DNA of 64,000 nucleotides from Mycolicibacterium neworleansense (GTDB taxonomy: Bacteria > Actinomycetota > Actinomycetes > Mycobacteriales > Mycobacteriaceae), in contig NZ_CWKH01000001.1 in assembly GCF_001245615.1 (NCBI RefSeq), positions 1,798,001 through 1,862,000 of the forward strand, in the 5' to 3' direction. This document shows, one piece after another, positions 15,790 to 24,842 of this stretch. Numbering within the stretch: position 1 is the first letter of the stretch; every line of letters starts with the position of its first letter. The translations under genes and the position numbers were made by a program. Below the pieces are notes generated by a model. It was not told the DNA's origin. It saw only the letters and a list, made by a program, of their open reading frames with translations, and made no database searches.

Positions 15790-16371
15790 GTGACCTCTGC
15801 CGAACCGGCCCAGTTCCGGACGGCGGTGGCGGCGATGAACGCCACCACCGTACGGCCGGAAATCGAACTGGGTCCGATACGCCCGCCACAGCGGCTGGCT
15901 CCTTACAGCTACGCGCTGGGCGCCGAGGTCCGACATCCCGATACCGCGGTCGTCCCGGAGCGCTCCGAGGGCGACGCGTTCGGCCGGCTGATCCTGCTGC
16001 ACGATCCGGACGGGGCCGAGGCCTGGGACGGCACCATGCGGCTCGTCGCCTACATCCAGGCCGACCTGGATTCCAGCGAGGCCGTCGACCCGCTCCTGCC
16101 CGAAGTGGCCTGGAGCTGGCTGGTGGACGCCCTGGAATCACGTGCCGAGCACGTCACCGCACTGGGCGGCACCGTCACGGCCACCACGTCGGTGCGCTAC
16201 GGTGACATTTCCGGCCCGCCGCGAGCACACCAGCTCGAGCTGCGGGCCTCCTGGACCGCCACCAACCTGGAGTTGGGGCCGCATGTGGAGGCATTCTGTG
16301 AAGTGCTCGAGCACGCTGCAGGGTTGCCCCCAGCAGGTGTTACCGACCTGAGTTCCCGTACTCGCGCGTGA
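15790..16371 (+). CDS. DUF3000 protein (Rv2680-like)
   Basis: 193 residues of the actinobacterial DUF3000 family, function unknown. The start GTG 15790 gives the characteristic beginning FRTAVAAMNATTVRPEIELG and then PQRLAPYSYALGAEV. No membrane segment is seen. It is divergent from hemE, and its stop lies 1 bp before the RNase D gene, so the two form an operon as Rv2680-Rv2681. In M. tuberculosis echA15 lies between hemE and this gene; it is not here. Confidence 0.85.
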   Translation: MTSAEPAQFRTAVAAMNATTVRPEIELGPIRPPQRLAPYSYALGAEVRHPDTAVVPERSEGDAFGRLILLHDPDGAEAWDGTMRLVAYIQADLDSSEAVDPLLPEVAWSWLVDALESRAEHVTALGGTVTATTSVRYGDISGPPRAHQLELRASWTATNLELGPHVEAFCEVLEHAAGLPPAGVTDLSSRTRA

Positions 16372-16372
16372 G

Positions 16373-17623
16373 ATGACTGACGAAGACCCAGACCCTGCCG
16401 AGGCCGAAGAGGCCGAATCGACACCGCTGCTGGCACCCGCAGAAGGGGTGCCTGAAGTCTGCGTCTCCGCAGGTGAGATCTCGTCGGCAGCAAAATCTCT
16501 GGCCGAAGGCAGCGGACCTTTCGCGATCGACGCGGAGCGGGCGTCGGGCTTCCGCTATTCCAATCGCGCCTACCTCGTACAGATCCGCCGGGCCGGTTCG
16601 GGCACGGCGCTGATCGACCCGGTCAACCACGGCGGCTCCCCCATCGACGCCATGGCCCCGGTTGCCGAAGCCCTGGCTCAGGACGAGTGGGTGCTGCACG
16701 CCGCCGATCAGGACCTGCCGTGCCTATCCGAGATCGGCCTGCGCCCGGGCAGGCTCTACGACACCGAACTGGCCGGCCGGCTGGCCGGCTTCGAGCGGGT
16801 CAACCTGGCGGCGATGGTGCAACGGCTGCTCGGCCTGCAACTGATGAAGGGCCACGGCGCGGCCGACTGGTCCAAACGGCCGCTGCCCGCCGATTGGCTC
16901 AACTACGCCGCCCTGGACGTCGAGGTGCTGCTCGAACTGCGCCACGCGATCGCCGCGGTACTGGAAGAGCAGGGCAAAACCGATTGGGCTACACAGGAAT
17001 TCGAATACCTGCGCACCTATGTCGCACAGCCCACCCGCCGTGACCGCTGGCGGCGCACCTCCGGCATCCACAAGGTACGCAACCCGCAGGCACTGTCCGC
17101 GGTACGCGAGCTGTGGACCACCCGCGACACCATCGCCCGCGGCCGCGACATCGCGCCCGGGCGCATCCTGCCCGATTCGGCGATCATCAACGCAGCCACC
17201 GCCGACCCCAAGACGGTCGACGAGCTCATCGCGCTGCCGGTCTTCGGCGGTTCCAAACAGCGCAAGAGCGCCAAGGTCTGGCTGGATGCCCTGAACCGGG
17301 CCAGGGAGAACACTGACCCGCCCGAGGCCAACGACACCCAGAGCGGCCCGCCACCGGCCGCCCGGTGGGCCAGGCGCAAGCCGGAAGCCGCCGCGCGCCT
17401 CGAAGCCGCGCGGGCCGGCCTGGCCGAGCTGTCGGAGCGGGTGTCGGTGCCTGCCGAGAACCTCATCACGCCCGAGGTGGTGCGCCGACTGTGTTGGGAC
17501 TGGCGCCCCGTCGGCGACGTGGCCACCGCGGTGTCGGAGTTCCTCGTCGAGTCCAACGTCCGCCCGTGGCAGCGGGAGCTCACGGTGCCGGTGCTGACCA
17601 AGGCACTCAGCTCCGCCGACTGA
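16373..17623 (+). CDS. ribonuclease D family 3'-5' exonuclease
   Basis: 416 residues, equivalent to Rv2681. The DEDDy nuclease sites are visible: FAIDAERASGFRYSNRAYLVQI (D, E), HAADQDLPCL (D) and WLNYAALDVEVLLEL (Y, D). An HRDC domain follows (about 205-285, RNPQALSAVRELWTTRD). RNase D trims 3' ends of tRNA and other stable RNAs. The C-terminal extension is actinobacterial. It starts 1 bp after DUF3000 and converges on the next gene with a 4-bp gap. Confidence 0.88.
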   Translation: MTDEDPDPAEAEEAESTPLLAPAEGVPEVCVSAGEISSAAKSLAEGSGPFAIDAERASGFRYSNRAYLVQIRRAGSGTALIDPVNHGGSPIDAMAPVAEALAQDEWVLHAADQDLPCLSEIGLRPGRLYDTELAGRLAGFERVNLAAMVQRLLGLQLMKGHGAADWSKRPLPADWLNYAALDVEVLLELRHAIAAVLEEQGKTDWATQEFEYLRTYVAQPTRRDRWRRTSGIHKVRNPQALSAVRELWTTRDTIARGRDIAPGRILPDSAIINAATADPKTVDELIALPVFGGSKQRKSAKVWLDALNRARENTDPPEANDTQSGPPPAARWARRKPEAAARLEAARAGLAELSERVSVPAENLITPEVVRRLCWDWRPVGDVATAVSEFLVESNVRPWQRELTVPVLTKALSSAD

Positions 17624-17627
17624 CGTC

Positions 17628-18527
17628 TCAGCCACCCACCCGGTCGATGTGGGCCAGGAAATGCGTCAGCACCGCCTGCGGATCCTCGATCTGCGGCCAA
17701 TGCGCGATGTCGTCGGCGAGCATCACCACGTCAGGATCGGGAACCACCTCGAGGTAGCGCTTGGCCATGTGCCGCCCCGAATTCGGGTCCGACGGCCCGT
17801 CGATCAGCCGCATCGGCACCGCGGTCTCGCGCATGGCCCGCACCCACCGATTCCGGTACGTGTAGCGGTCATTTACGAACCGGCCGACCTTGTGCAGGAC
17901 TCGCTTGCCATCGTTGTACTCCAGGATCTGGTGGAACTTCTCCATCAGCTGCGGTGACGGCTTGGTGTTCACCCCGAACATCTCGTTGATCGTGGGCTCG
18001 ACGAGCCGGCGCGAGAACCGGCTGCCCTGCAGCGGACTCATGATGTCGCCCAACGGGGTTCGCGACATCGCCTTCTGCACCAGCCGAGGTGTGTACGCCT
18101 CGTTGAACAGCCCGCCGTTGAGCCAGGTGATCGATTCGATGTCCAAGGCGCCGTAGGCGCGGCCGCCGAATTCGTGGCGGGCCAGCAACTCCTGGCCGAC
18201 CGAATCGCCCAGATCATGCGCCAGGATGTGGGCCCGGCCGACGCCGAGGTGATCCAGCAGCGCCTCGTGCATGTCGGCATGGTCGGGCACCGAGTATCCG
18301 TAGGCGACGGGCTTGTCGGAGAAACCCATGCCGATCATGTCCGGCGCGATGACGGTGAACCGTTCGGTCAGCGTGGGCCAGATCAGCGACCAGTCCCACG
18401 AGCTGAACGGATAGCCGTGAATGAGAAGTAGGTTCGGTCCGCTTGCCTCGACCCGGTAGAAGATGTCGAAGCCGAGGTAGTCGAAGAACTGCCCGGCGTC
18501 CTTCCAGCTCTGCAATTCGGCATCCAT
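17628..18527 (-). CDS. alpha/beta hydrolase with Asp nucleophile (epoxide hydrolase / MEST-like)
   Basis: 299 residues. The oxyanion-hole motif is LLLIHGYPFSSWDW, and the nucleophile elbow is ILAHDLGDSVGQELLAR, with Asp where esterases have Ser. That is the pattern of epoxide hydrolases, haloalkane dehalogenases and MEST proteins. The acid is probably in LIDGPSDPNSG and the base in DIAHWPQIEDP. No signal peptide. The substrate is unknown. It is divergent from the PsiE-like gene with a very short spacer. Confidence 0.83.
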   Translation of the reverse strand: MDAELQSWKDAGQFFDYLGFDIFYRVEASGPNLLLIHGYPFSSWDWSLIWPTLTERFTVIAPDMIGMGFSDKPVAYGYSVPDHADMHEALLDHLGVGRAHILAHDLGDSVGQELLARHEFGGRAYGALDIESITWLNGGLFNEAYTPRLVQKAMSRTPLGDIMSPLQGSRFSRRLVEPTINEMFGVNTKPSPQLMEKFHQILEYNDGKRVLHKVGRFVNDRYTYRNRWVRAMRETAVPMRLIDGPSDPNSGRHMAKRYLEVVPDPDVVMLADDIAHWPQIEDPQAVLTHFLAHIDRVGG

Positions 18528-18540
18528 GCCTGCAACCTAG

Positions 18541-19089
18541 TTGAGTTCACAACCCGACGCCCCCGACTGGAATATCGTCAGTGCGGTGGCACAGCGGCAG
18601 GAAACCGAAGGCGAGCAGGAACGGGAACGCTTCGCGGATCGAGCTCTGAGGATCGCCGAGGACACCGTCTACTGGTCGATCGCGGCACTGCTGCTCGCCG
18701 GGTCGATCGTGCTGATCGTCGCCCAGGTCAACACCATGTTGCGACTGGGAAGCACGCCTGCCGTCCCGGTCATGCTGGAACTGCTGGACGGCCTGCTGCT
18801 GGTCTTCATCTTCGTCGAACTGCTGTATGCCGTGCGGACCTCGTTGCGATCTCGCGAACTCGTGGCCGAGCCGTTCTTGATCGTCGGCATCCTGGCGTGC
18901 ATCAAAGAAATCGTCGTGGTGTCGGTGGATGCGGCCAAGCTGTTCGACAAAGGACCGGAGTTCGCCCGGGCCATCGTTCAGGTCGGCGTGCTCGGCGGTT
19001 TGGTCCTGGTTCTGGCGGTCGCCATCTTCGTGCTACGGCTGCAGCGGCTGGGCGCAGATCACATGCAGGACAAACCGGACGCAACCTAG
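18541..19089 (+). CDS. PsiE-like small membrane protein
   Basis: 182 residues with four predicted membrane helices (about 46-66, 78-100, 112-130, 143-165) and a charged N-terminus ([18 protein letters not shown]). The layout and the stretch [20 protein letters not shown] match the phosphate-starvation-inducible PsiE family. Function is unknown. TTG 18541 is used and leaves only 13 bp to the divergent hydrolase start; GTG 18586 is an in-frame alternative that leaves room for a promoter. The 3' end overlaps dxs by 4 bp. Confidence 0.7.
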   Translation: MSSQPDAPDWNIVSAVAQRQETEGEQERERFADRALRIAEDTVYWSIAALLLAGSIVLIVAQVNTMLRLGSTPAVPVMLELLDGLLLVFIFVELLYAVRTSLRSRELVAEPFLIVGILACIKEIVVVSVDAAKLFDKGPEFARAIVQVGVLGGLVLVLAVAIFVLRLQRLGADHMQDKPDAT

Positions 19090-20999
19090 TCGACCTGTTG
19101 GCTGATCTCCTGATCGCTCACCGGCGTACCGATCGCGGCGATCCAACCGGTGATCTGACGGGCGATGTTCCGGTCGGTCAGACCGACCTCGGCGAGCACC
19201 TCCCCACGCGAGGCATGCTCCTGGAAAACCTGCGGAACGCCGAGATCTCGGCAGGGCACATCGATCTCGGCATGGCGCAGAGCCGCCGACACCGACGAAC
19301 CGATGCCACCGTGCACACCGTTGTCCTCGACGGTGACCACCAGTTTGTGACCGCGGGCCAACTCACCGAGAGCCTGCGGCACCGGCAGCACCCAGCGCGG
19401 ATCAACCACGGTGACACCGATGCCCTGATTGCGCAGCCGCTCGGCGACCGCCAGGGCCATCGACGCGAACGAGCCCACCGCGACCAGCAACACGTCGTCG
19501 GTCAGGCCGGCCGAGGGCACCGCGAGCACGTCGACGCCGCCGCGCCGCTCGACTGCCGGAATATCTTCGCCCACATCACCTTTGGGGAACCGGATGGCCG
19601 TCGGGCCGTCGTTGACGGCCAGCGCCTCGCCAAACTCCTCCCGCAGCCGCGCGCCGTCGCGGGGCGCCGCGACCCGGATGCCCGGGATGATGCCGAGGAT
19701 CGAAAGGTCCCAAACGCCGTTGTGGCTGGCTCCGTCCGGTCCGGTGACCCCGGCCCGGTCCAGCACCATGGTGACCGGCAGCTTGTGCAGCGCGACATCC
19801 ATCATCAGCTGGTCGAATGCGCGGTTGAGGAACGTCGAGTAGATCGCCACCACCGGATGCAGGCCGCCCATGGCGAGCCCGGCCGCCGAGGTCATCGCGT
19901 GCTGCTCGGCGATACCGACGTCAAAGAACCTGTCCGGGAACCGATCCCGGAATGCGCTCAGACCGGTCGGGCCGGGCATGGCCGCGGTGATCGCTACCAC
20001 ATCACGCCGCTTGGCGCCGATCGTGACCAGCTCGTCGGAGAACACCGACGTCCAACCCGGCGCCGAAGCCTTCGTCGGCAGCCCGGTCTCCGGGTCGATG
20101 ACGCCGCAGGCGTGCATCTGATCGGCCTCGTCGTTCTCGGCGTGCGCATAGCCCATGCCCTTGCGGGTCACCACGTGCACGATCACCGGGGCCTTGAAGC
20201 CACGGGCATGGCGCAGCGCGTTCTCCACCGCGTGCTCGTCGTGGCCGTCGATCGGGCCGACGTACTTGATGCCGAGGTCGGTGAACATCACCTGCGGGGC
20301 GACCGCGTCCTTGATGCCGGCCTTGATGCTGTGCATGCACTGGTAGCAGAACTCGCCGACGACGGGCAGCCCGCGCACGGCCTTGCGGCCTTCTTCCAGG
20401 ATCCGCTCATAGGCCGGCTGCAGGCGCAGGCCCGCCAGATGGTCGGCGAAGCCGCCGATGGTGGGCGCGTAGCTGCGGCCGTTGTCGTTGACGACGATGA
20501 CCACCGGGCGGTTACCCGTGGCGATGTTGTTCAGCGCCTCCCAGCACATGCCGCCGGTGAGCGCGCCGTCACCGACGACCGCCACCACATGACGGTTGCG
20601 GTGGCCGGTCAGCTCGAAGGCCTTGGCCAGACCGTCGGCATAGGACAGGGCGGTGCTGGCGTGGCTGGACTCCACCCAGTCGTGCTCGCTCTCGCTGCGC
20701 GACGGGTAGCCGGACAGACCGTCCTTGCTCCGCAGGGTGTCGAAATCCTGTGCGCGGCCGGTCAGCATCTTGTGCACGTACGCCTGATGGCCGGTGTCGA
20801 AGATGATCGGATCGTGCGGCGAATCGAACACGCGATGCAGCGCCAAGGTCAGTTCGACCACACCCAGATTGGGGCCAAGATGTCCGCCGGTTGCAGCGAC
20901 CTTGTGGATCAGGAACTGACGGATTTCCTTCGCCAGATCAGTCAGCTGAGACTGTGACAGGTGCTGCAGATCAGCGGGACCGCGGACCTGTTCAAGCAT
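19086..20999 (-). CDS. dxs: 1-deoxy-D-xylulose-5-phosphate synthase Dxs
   Basis: 637 residues, equivalent to Rv2682c (dxs1). It condenses pyruvate and glyceraldehyde-3-phosphate with thiamine diphosphate, the first step of the MEP isoprenoid pathway. Seen: [22 protein letters not shown], the TPP motif [16 protein letters not shown], the transketolase-type [18 protein letters not shown] and [18 protein letters not shown] 20999 is chosen, as the family begins [11 protein letters not shown]; earlier in-frame codons are in the spacer. It lies 28 bp downstream of nhaA on the same strand. Confidence 0.95.
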   Translation of the reverse strand: MLEQVRGPADLQHLSQSQLTDLAKEIRQFLIHKVAATGGHLGPNLGVVELTLALHRVFDSPHDPIIFDTGHQAYVHKMLTGRAQDFDTLRSKDGLSGYPSRSESEHDWVESSHASTALSYADGLAKAFELTGHRNRHVVAVVGDGALTGGMCWEALNNIATGNRPVVIVVNDNGRSYAPTIGGFADHLAGLRLQPAYERILEEGRKAVRGLPVVGEFCYQCMHSIKAGIKDAVAPQVMFTDLGIKYVGPIDGHDEHAVENALRHARGFKAPVIVHVVTRKGMGYAHAENDEADQMHACGVIDPETGLPTKASAPGWTSVFSDELVTIGAKRRDVVAITAAMPGPTGLSAFRDRFPDRFFDVGIAEQHAMTSAAGLAMGGLHPVVAIYSTFLNRAFDQLMMDVALHKLPVTMVLDRAGVTGPDGASHNGVWDLSILGIIPGIRVAAPRDGARLREEFGEALAVNDGPTAIRFPKGDVGEDIPAVERRGGVDVLAVPSAGLTDDVLLVAVGSFASMALAVAERLRNQGIGVTVVDPRWVLPVPQALGELARGHKLVVTVEDNGVHGGIGSSVSAALRHAEIDVPCRDLGVPQVFQEHASRGEVLAEVGLTDRNIARQITGWIAAIGTPVSDQEISQQVD

Positions 21000-21027
21000 T
21001 CCGTCAGTGTACGCACGGATGCCGAAG

Positions 21028-22320
21028 TCAGTCCTGCCGAGGCTGATAGACATCGGGCACACCGTCGTGGTCGGCGTCGATGTTCTCCAACTGGTGAATG
21101 CGCCGATATGCGGCGTTGCGCGACACCAGGACCACCGAGGCGAGCAGCCCGGCCACCACCGATCCGGTGACCACCGCGATCTTCACGTCGTCGTCGGCCA
21201 CCGTGCTGTGTCCGAACGCCAGTTCCCCGATCAGCAGCGACACCGTGAAACCGATGCCGGCCAGCAAGGCCACCCCCAGCACGTCCCGCCAGGCGAGATC
21301 CTCGTCCAGGGTCGCGTGGGTGAACCGGGCCAACAGATACGTGGTTCCCAGCACACCGATCGGCTTGCCGAGCACCAGGCCGGCGATCACCCCGATGGTC
21401 ACCGGATGCGACACCGCCTCGGCGAAACCTGAGAAGCCACCCACGGTGACGCCGGCGGCGAAGAACGCGAACACCGGCACGGCGAACCCCGCCGACAGGG
21501 GCCGCACGAGGTGTTCGAAATGCTGGGCCGAGGCGTGGCGGCCCAGCACCGGGACGGTGAACCCGAGCACCACCCCGGCCACAGTGGCGTGCACACCGCT
21601 GGCATGCACCAGCGCCCACGCCACGACCGCCAACGGCATCAGGATCCACCATTGCCGCACGCCCCGCTGCACCGCGAACGCATACAGAGCGATCGGGATC
21701 AGTGCCCCCGCCAACGGCCCGAGCGCCACGTGATCGGTGTAGAAGATCGCGATCACCGTGATGGCCAGCAGATCGTCGACCACCGCCAGCGTCAGCAGGA
21801 AGATGCGCAACGCCGCGGGCAGGTGGGTGGACACCACCGCCAGCACCGCCAGCGCGAAGGCGATGTCGGTGGCGATCGGCACCGCCCACCCGTCGGTGTT
21901 CTCGGGGTGCCCGGCGAACAGATTGATTCCGATGAAAACCACCGCGGGCACCGCCATGCCACCCACGGCCGCGGCGATGGGCAGCGCCGCACGGGCCGGG
22001 TCCCGCAGGTCCCCCGCGACGAACTCGCGTTTGAGCTCCACGCCCACGACGAAGAAGAAGACTGCCAGCAGCCCATCGGCCGCCCAGGCCGACAAGCTCA
22101 GGTCGAGATGCAACGACTGCGGTCCGACGACGAACTCCGAAAGGCGGTGATAACTGCCTGACCACGGCGAATTGGCCCACACCAGCGCGGCGGCCGCGGC
22201 GGCCAGCAACAACGCCCCGCCGACCGTCTCGGTGCGCAACAGCTCCGAGACGCGCTGCCACTCCGGCCACGACCCGCGCGCCAGCAGACGTCGGCTGCTG
22301 TTTTCACGGCGATCACTCAT
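21028..22320 (-). CDS. nhaA: Na+/H+ antiporter NhaA
   Basis: 430 residues, 11-12 membrane helices. The ion-binding acidic residues are in [15 protein letters not shown] and [17 protein letters not shown], matching the essential Asp cluster of Nha[21 protein letters not shown] and [13 protein letters not shown] are family stretches. It expels Na+ in exchange for protons at alkaline pH. The C-terminal cytoplasmic tail ends with [12 protein letters not shown], which looks like a single calcium-binding (dockerin-type) loop and is unusual for NhaA. ATG 22320 is preferred over the earlier in-frame codons. Confidence 0.92.
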   Translation of the reverse strand: MSDRRENSSRRLLARGSWPEWQRVSELLRTETVGGALLLAAAAAALVWANSPWSGSYHRLSEFVVGPQSLHLDLSLSAWAADGLLAVFFFVVGVELKREFVAGDLRDPARAALPIAAAVGGMAVPAVVFIGINLFAGHPENTDGWAVPIATDIAFALAVLAVVSTHLPAALRIFLLTLAVVDDLLAITVIAIFYTDHVALGPLAGALIPIALYAFAVQRGVRQWWILMPLAVVAWALVHASGVHATVAGVVLGFTVPVLGRHASAQHFEHLVRPLSAGFAVPVFAFFAAGVTVGGFSGFAEAVSHPVTIGVIAGLVLGKPIGVLGTTYLLARFTHATLDEDLAWRDVLGVALLAGIGFTVSLLIGELAFGHSTVADDDVKIAVVTGSVVAGLLASVVLVSRNAAYRRIHQLENIDADHDGVPDVYQPRQD

Positions 22321-22509
22321 CGGGCTCCTGGGGTCAGCATGCATCGAACGCCGACCAGACTTCCCGGCACACCTGCGGTTCACGCTAACAGGTGAGGGCC
22401 CCGAGCAAATACCGACGAAGTCCGTGGCAGCGGCTCAAACCGGCTACAAAATTCCGGCCCTCATGATTACGTAAGGTGTAGGCGAAGTCGATTACTTCCG
22501 GGGTGCGAG

Positions 22510-23598
22510 TTGAGTCCTTTCGATCACTACTACGCGCGTACCGCCCTGCTCGCGGCACAGGGCAAGCGCACCCGGATGCAGCGCCTCGTCGGGGTCACCA
22601 TCGTCAGCCTGAGCCTGGTCCCCTTGCTGTTGCTGATCAGCCCGAAGGGTCCGCACGGCGGCCTGCAGTACGTGGCGGTGGCGGTGTCCGTCGGCGGTCT
22701 GACCCTGGCCCAGTGGTGGTGGCGGCGCCAGTGGCCCAGCCGCACCCAGTCGTGGATCGTCGTGTCCATCGGCACGGCCTGTATCGCGGCGACCTGCATC
22801 CTGCTGGTGGACCCGGTCGTGGGCCTCATGGGTTCCAGTTCGCTGAGCCTCATCACCGCCTACACGGCGTTCCTGCACAGTCGCCGGGTGCTGCACCTCA
22901 CCTGGGTGGCCTCCGGTGCCGTAGTGGCCTTCCTGGGGGTGCGCGTGGCCCTCACAGACGTCTGGCTGGGGGTGGTGGGCAGCCTCGTGGCAGTGCTGGT
23001 GATCCTGAGCACCTCGGCGTTGTGCCGGATGGCCGTCGAGTTGGTCGAACCCGACCGCGTCCAGCACCCGGGTGAGATCGACCCGCTGACGGGTCTGCTC
23101 AACCGCGAGGGCTTCGACATGCACACCGCCACGATGCTGGGCTCCCACAGTCGCCACGACGATCAGTACCTGGTGGTCGTGGCGGTGGGGATCGATGACA
23201 TGGCGCTGCTGAGCGACATGGACGGCAGCCACAGCACGCTGCACGCGCGCGTCGCCGTCGCGCAGGCCATCCGCGAGACCGTGCGCCACAAGGTCCCGCT
23301 GGCCCATGTGTCCGACAGCGAATTCCTGATCGCCGACGTGTTCAAGACCAACGATCCCTCACCGCTGGTCAACCGGATCCGCATGGCCATCACCACCACG
23401 CCCATGCGCCTGACGGCCAGCATCGGCACGGCCTGCAGCCAGTTGCGCCCGCTGACCGAGCTGCCCACCGAGCAGATCGTCGACGCCCTCGTGGCACTGG
23501 CCGACACCGCGATGAACCAGTCGAAGGCCGAAGGCGGCAACCGGGCCACCTACGCGCACTTCCCCACCCCGACCATGGGGCCCGACACCCCGGACTGA
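22510..23598 (+). CDS. membrane protein with degenerate GGDEF domain
   Basis: 362 residues. The N-terminal half has about six membrane helices (residues 25-180). The C-terminal half begins with DPLTGLLNREGF, the conserved entry of diguanylate cyclase domains, but the signature loop reads HVSDSEFLIAD (SDSEF instead of GGDEF), and the I-site is not evident. It therefore probably does not make c-di-GMP and may bind a nucleotide or act as a scaffold. Start TTG 22510 gives the plausible N-terminus SPFDHYYARTALLAAQGK. Divergent from nhaA. Confidence 0.8.
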   Translation: MSPFDHYYARTALLAAQGKRTRMQRLVGVTIVSLSLVPLLLLISPKGPHGGLQYVAVAVSVGGLTLAQWWWRRQWPSRTQSWIVVSIGTACIAATCILLVDPVVGLMGSSSLSLITAYTAFLHSRRVLHLTWVASGAVVAFLGVRVALTDVWLGVVGSLVAVLVILSTSALCRMAVELVEPDRVQHPGEIDPLTGLLNREGFDMHTATMLGSHSRHDDQYLVVVAVGIDDMALLSDMDGSHSTLHARVAVAQAIRETVRHKVPLAHVSDSEFLIADVFKTNDPSPLVNRIRMAITTTPMRLTASIGTACSQLRPLTELPTEQIVDALVALADTAMNQSKAEGGNRATYAHFPTPTMGPDTPD

Positions 23599-23618
23599 GC
23601 GGGCCCCTCGGCGACGGA

Positions 23619-24842
23619 TCAGCGGGTCAGCACCGCGATGCACTCCACATGGTGGGTGAGCGGGAAGGAATCGAACACCCGCAGTTCCTCGACGCCATAG
23701 CCGTGCCCCAGATACAGTCCCACGTCCCGCGCGAACGACGCTGCCTCACAACCGATGTGTATGACCCGAGGCACCTCGGCGGCCGCCAGCGCATCGATCA
23801 CCTCACGTCCGGCGCCGGTGCGCGGCGGGTCGAGAACCGCGACATCGGGGCGACCCGACTCGGCGGTCAGGGCTCGCCGCACCGAGTCGGTGACCACCGA
23901 GACCCAGGGCAGGTCGGCCAGCGCGGTGCGTGCCGCGCGTGACGCCCCGCGAGAGGTGTCGACGGTGAGTACGCGGCCCTGCGGTCCGACCTGGCCGGCC
24001 AGCGCCGCGGCGAAAACCCCGGCGCCGCCGTACAGATCCCAAGCCGTCATGCCCGGCTGCAGCCCGGACCATTCGGCCACCAGCCCGCTGTAGAGGGCGG
24101 CCGCGTCGCGATGTGCCTGCCAGAACGCCGTCACCGGCAGTAGCCACTGCCGCCCGCCGATGCGCTGCACGGCCTCGTAATCGCCTTCGATGACGCGCGT
24201 CGCATTCTTCGGGCCCGCCGCGCGGCCGCCTTTGCGGCCGCCGGCGGTCTTGGGGCCGGATTGCACGATGTGTCTGCGGCCATCGGAGTCGAGCACCACA
24301 TGGACGTGTGCCCCGGGGGTCCAACGCATCTCGGCCAGGCCGTCGGTCAGCTCAGTGGGCAGTTGCCCGCAATCGAGCTCGGTGATCAACTCGGCGCTGT
24401 GGTAGCGGTGGAACCCGGCCCGGCCGTCGGCGTCGGTGTCGAGCCGCACGCGGGTCCGCCACCCACGGACCTCACCGGGGCCGACCGGTTCGGCGACGGC
24501 GGTCTCCTCGTCGCGCCAGGTGTATCCGCCCAGCCGTGACAGCTGGTTGGCCACCACCGACCCCTTGAGCCGCCGGGCGGCATCGGGTTCGACGAACGCC
24601 AGGTCGCAGCATCCGGCGCCGTCGACCCCGGCGATCCGGCACAGCGACGGCACCCGGTCCGGGGAAGCGTCGATCACCTCGACAACCTCGGCGTGCCAAT
24701 ACGATCCGCGTTCGTCGAACACATTGACCCGCACGGTCTCGCCGGGCAGGGCGTACCGGACGAACACCACCCGCCCGTCGTGGCGAGCCACGCAACTGCC
24801 GCCATTGGCCGCCGGGCCCGCCGTCAGAGTCAGTTCTGTCAT
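23619..24842 (-). CDS. TrmA/RumA-type RNA (uracil-5-)-methyltransferase
   Basis: 407 residues, equivalent to Rv2689c. An N-terminal TRAM domain (about 1-60) precedes a class I methyltransferase: WDLYGGAGVFAAALA is the SAM loop, VAVLDPPRTGAGREV the DPPR motif, and IHIGCEAASFARD holds the catalytic Cys. Residues GCCDLAFV may be the remains of an iron-sulfur cysteine cluster. It methylates a uridine in rRNA or tRNA. A short Gly/Lys-rich insert GGRKGGRAAGPKN lies mid-protein. Its start overlaps the permease stop by 4 bp. Confidence 0.88.
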   Translation of the reverse strand: MTELTLTAGPAANGGSCVARHDGRVVFVRYALPGETVRVNVFDERGSYWHAEVVEVIDASPDRVPSLCRIAGVDGAGCCDLAFVEPDAARRLKGSVVANQLSRLGGYTWRDEETAVAEPVGPGEVRGWRTRVRLDTDADGRAGFHRYHSAELITELDCGQLPTELTDGLAEMRWTPGAHVHVVLDSDGRRHIVQSGPKTAGGRKGGRAAGPKNATRVIEGDYEAVQRIGGRQWLLPVTAFWQAHRDAAALYSGLVAEWSGLQPGMTAWDLYGGAGVFAAALAGQVGPQGRVLTVDTSRGASRAARTALADLPWVSVVTDSVRRALTAESGRPDVAVLDPPRTGAGREVIDALAAAEVPRVIHIGCEAASFARDVGLYLGHGYGVEELRVFDSFPLTHHVECIAVLTR

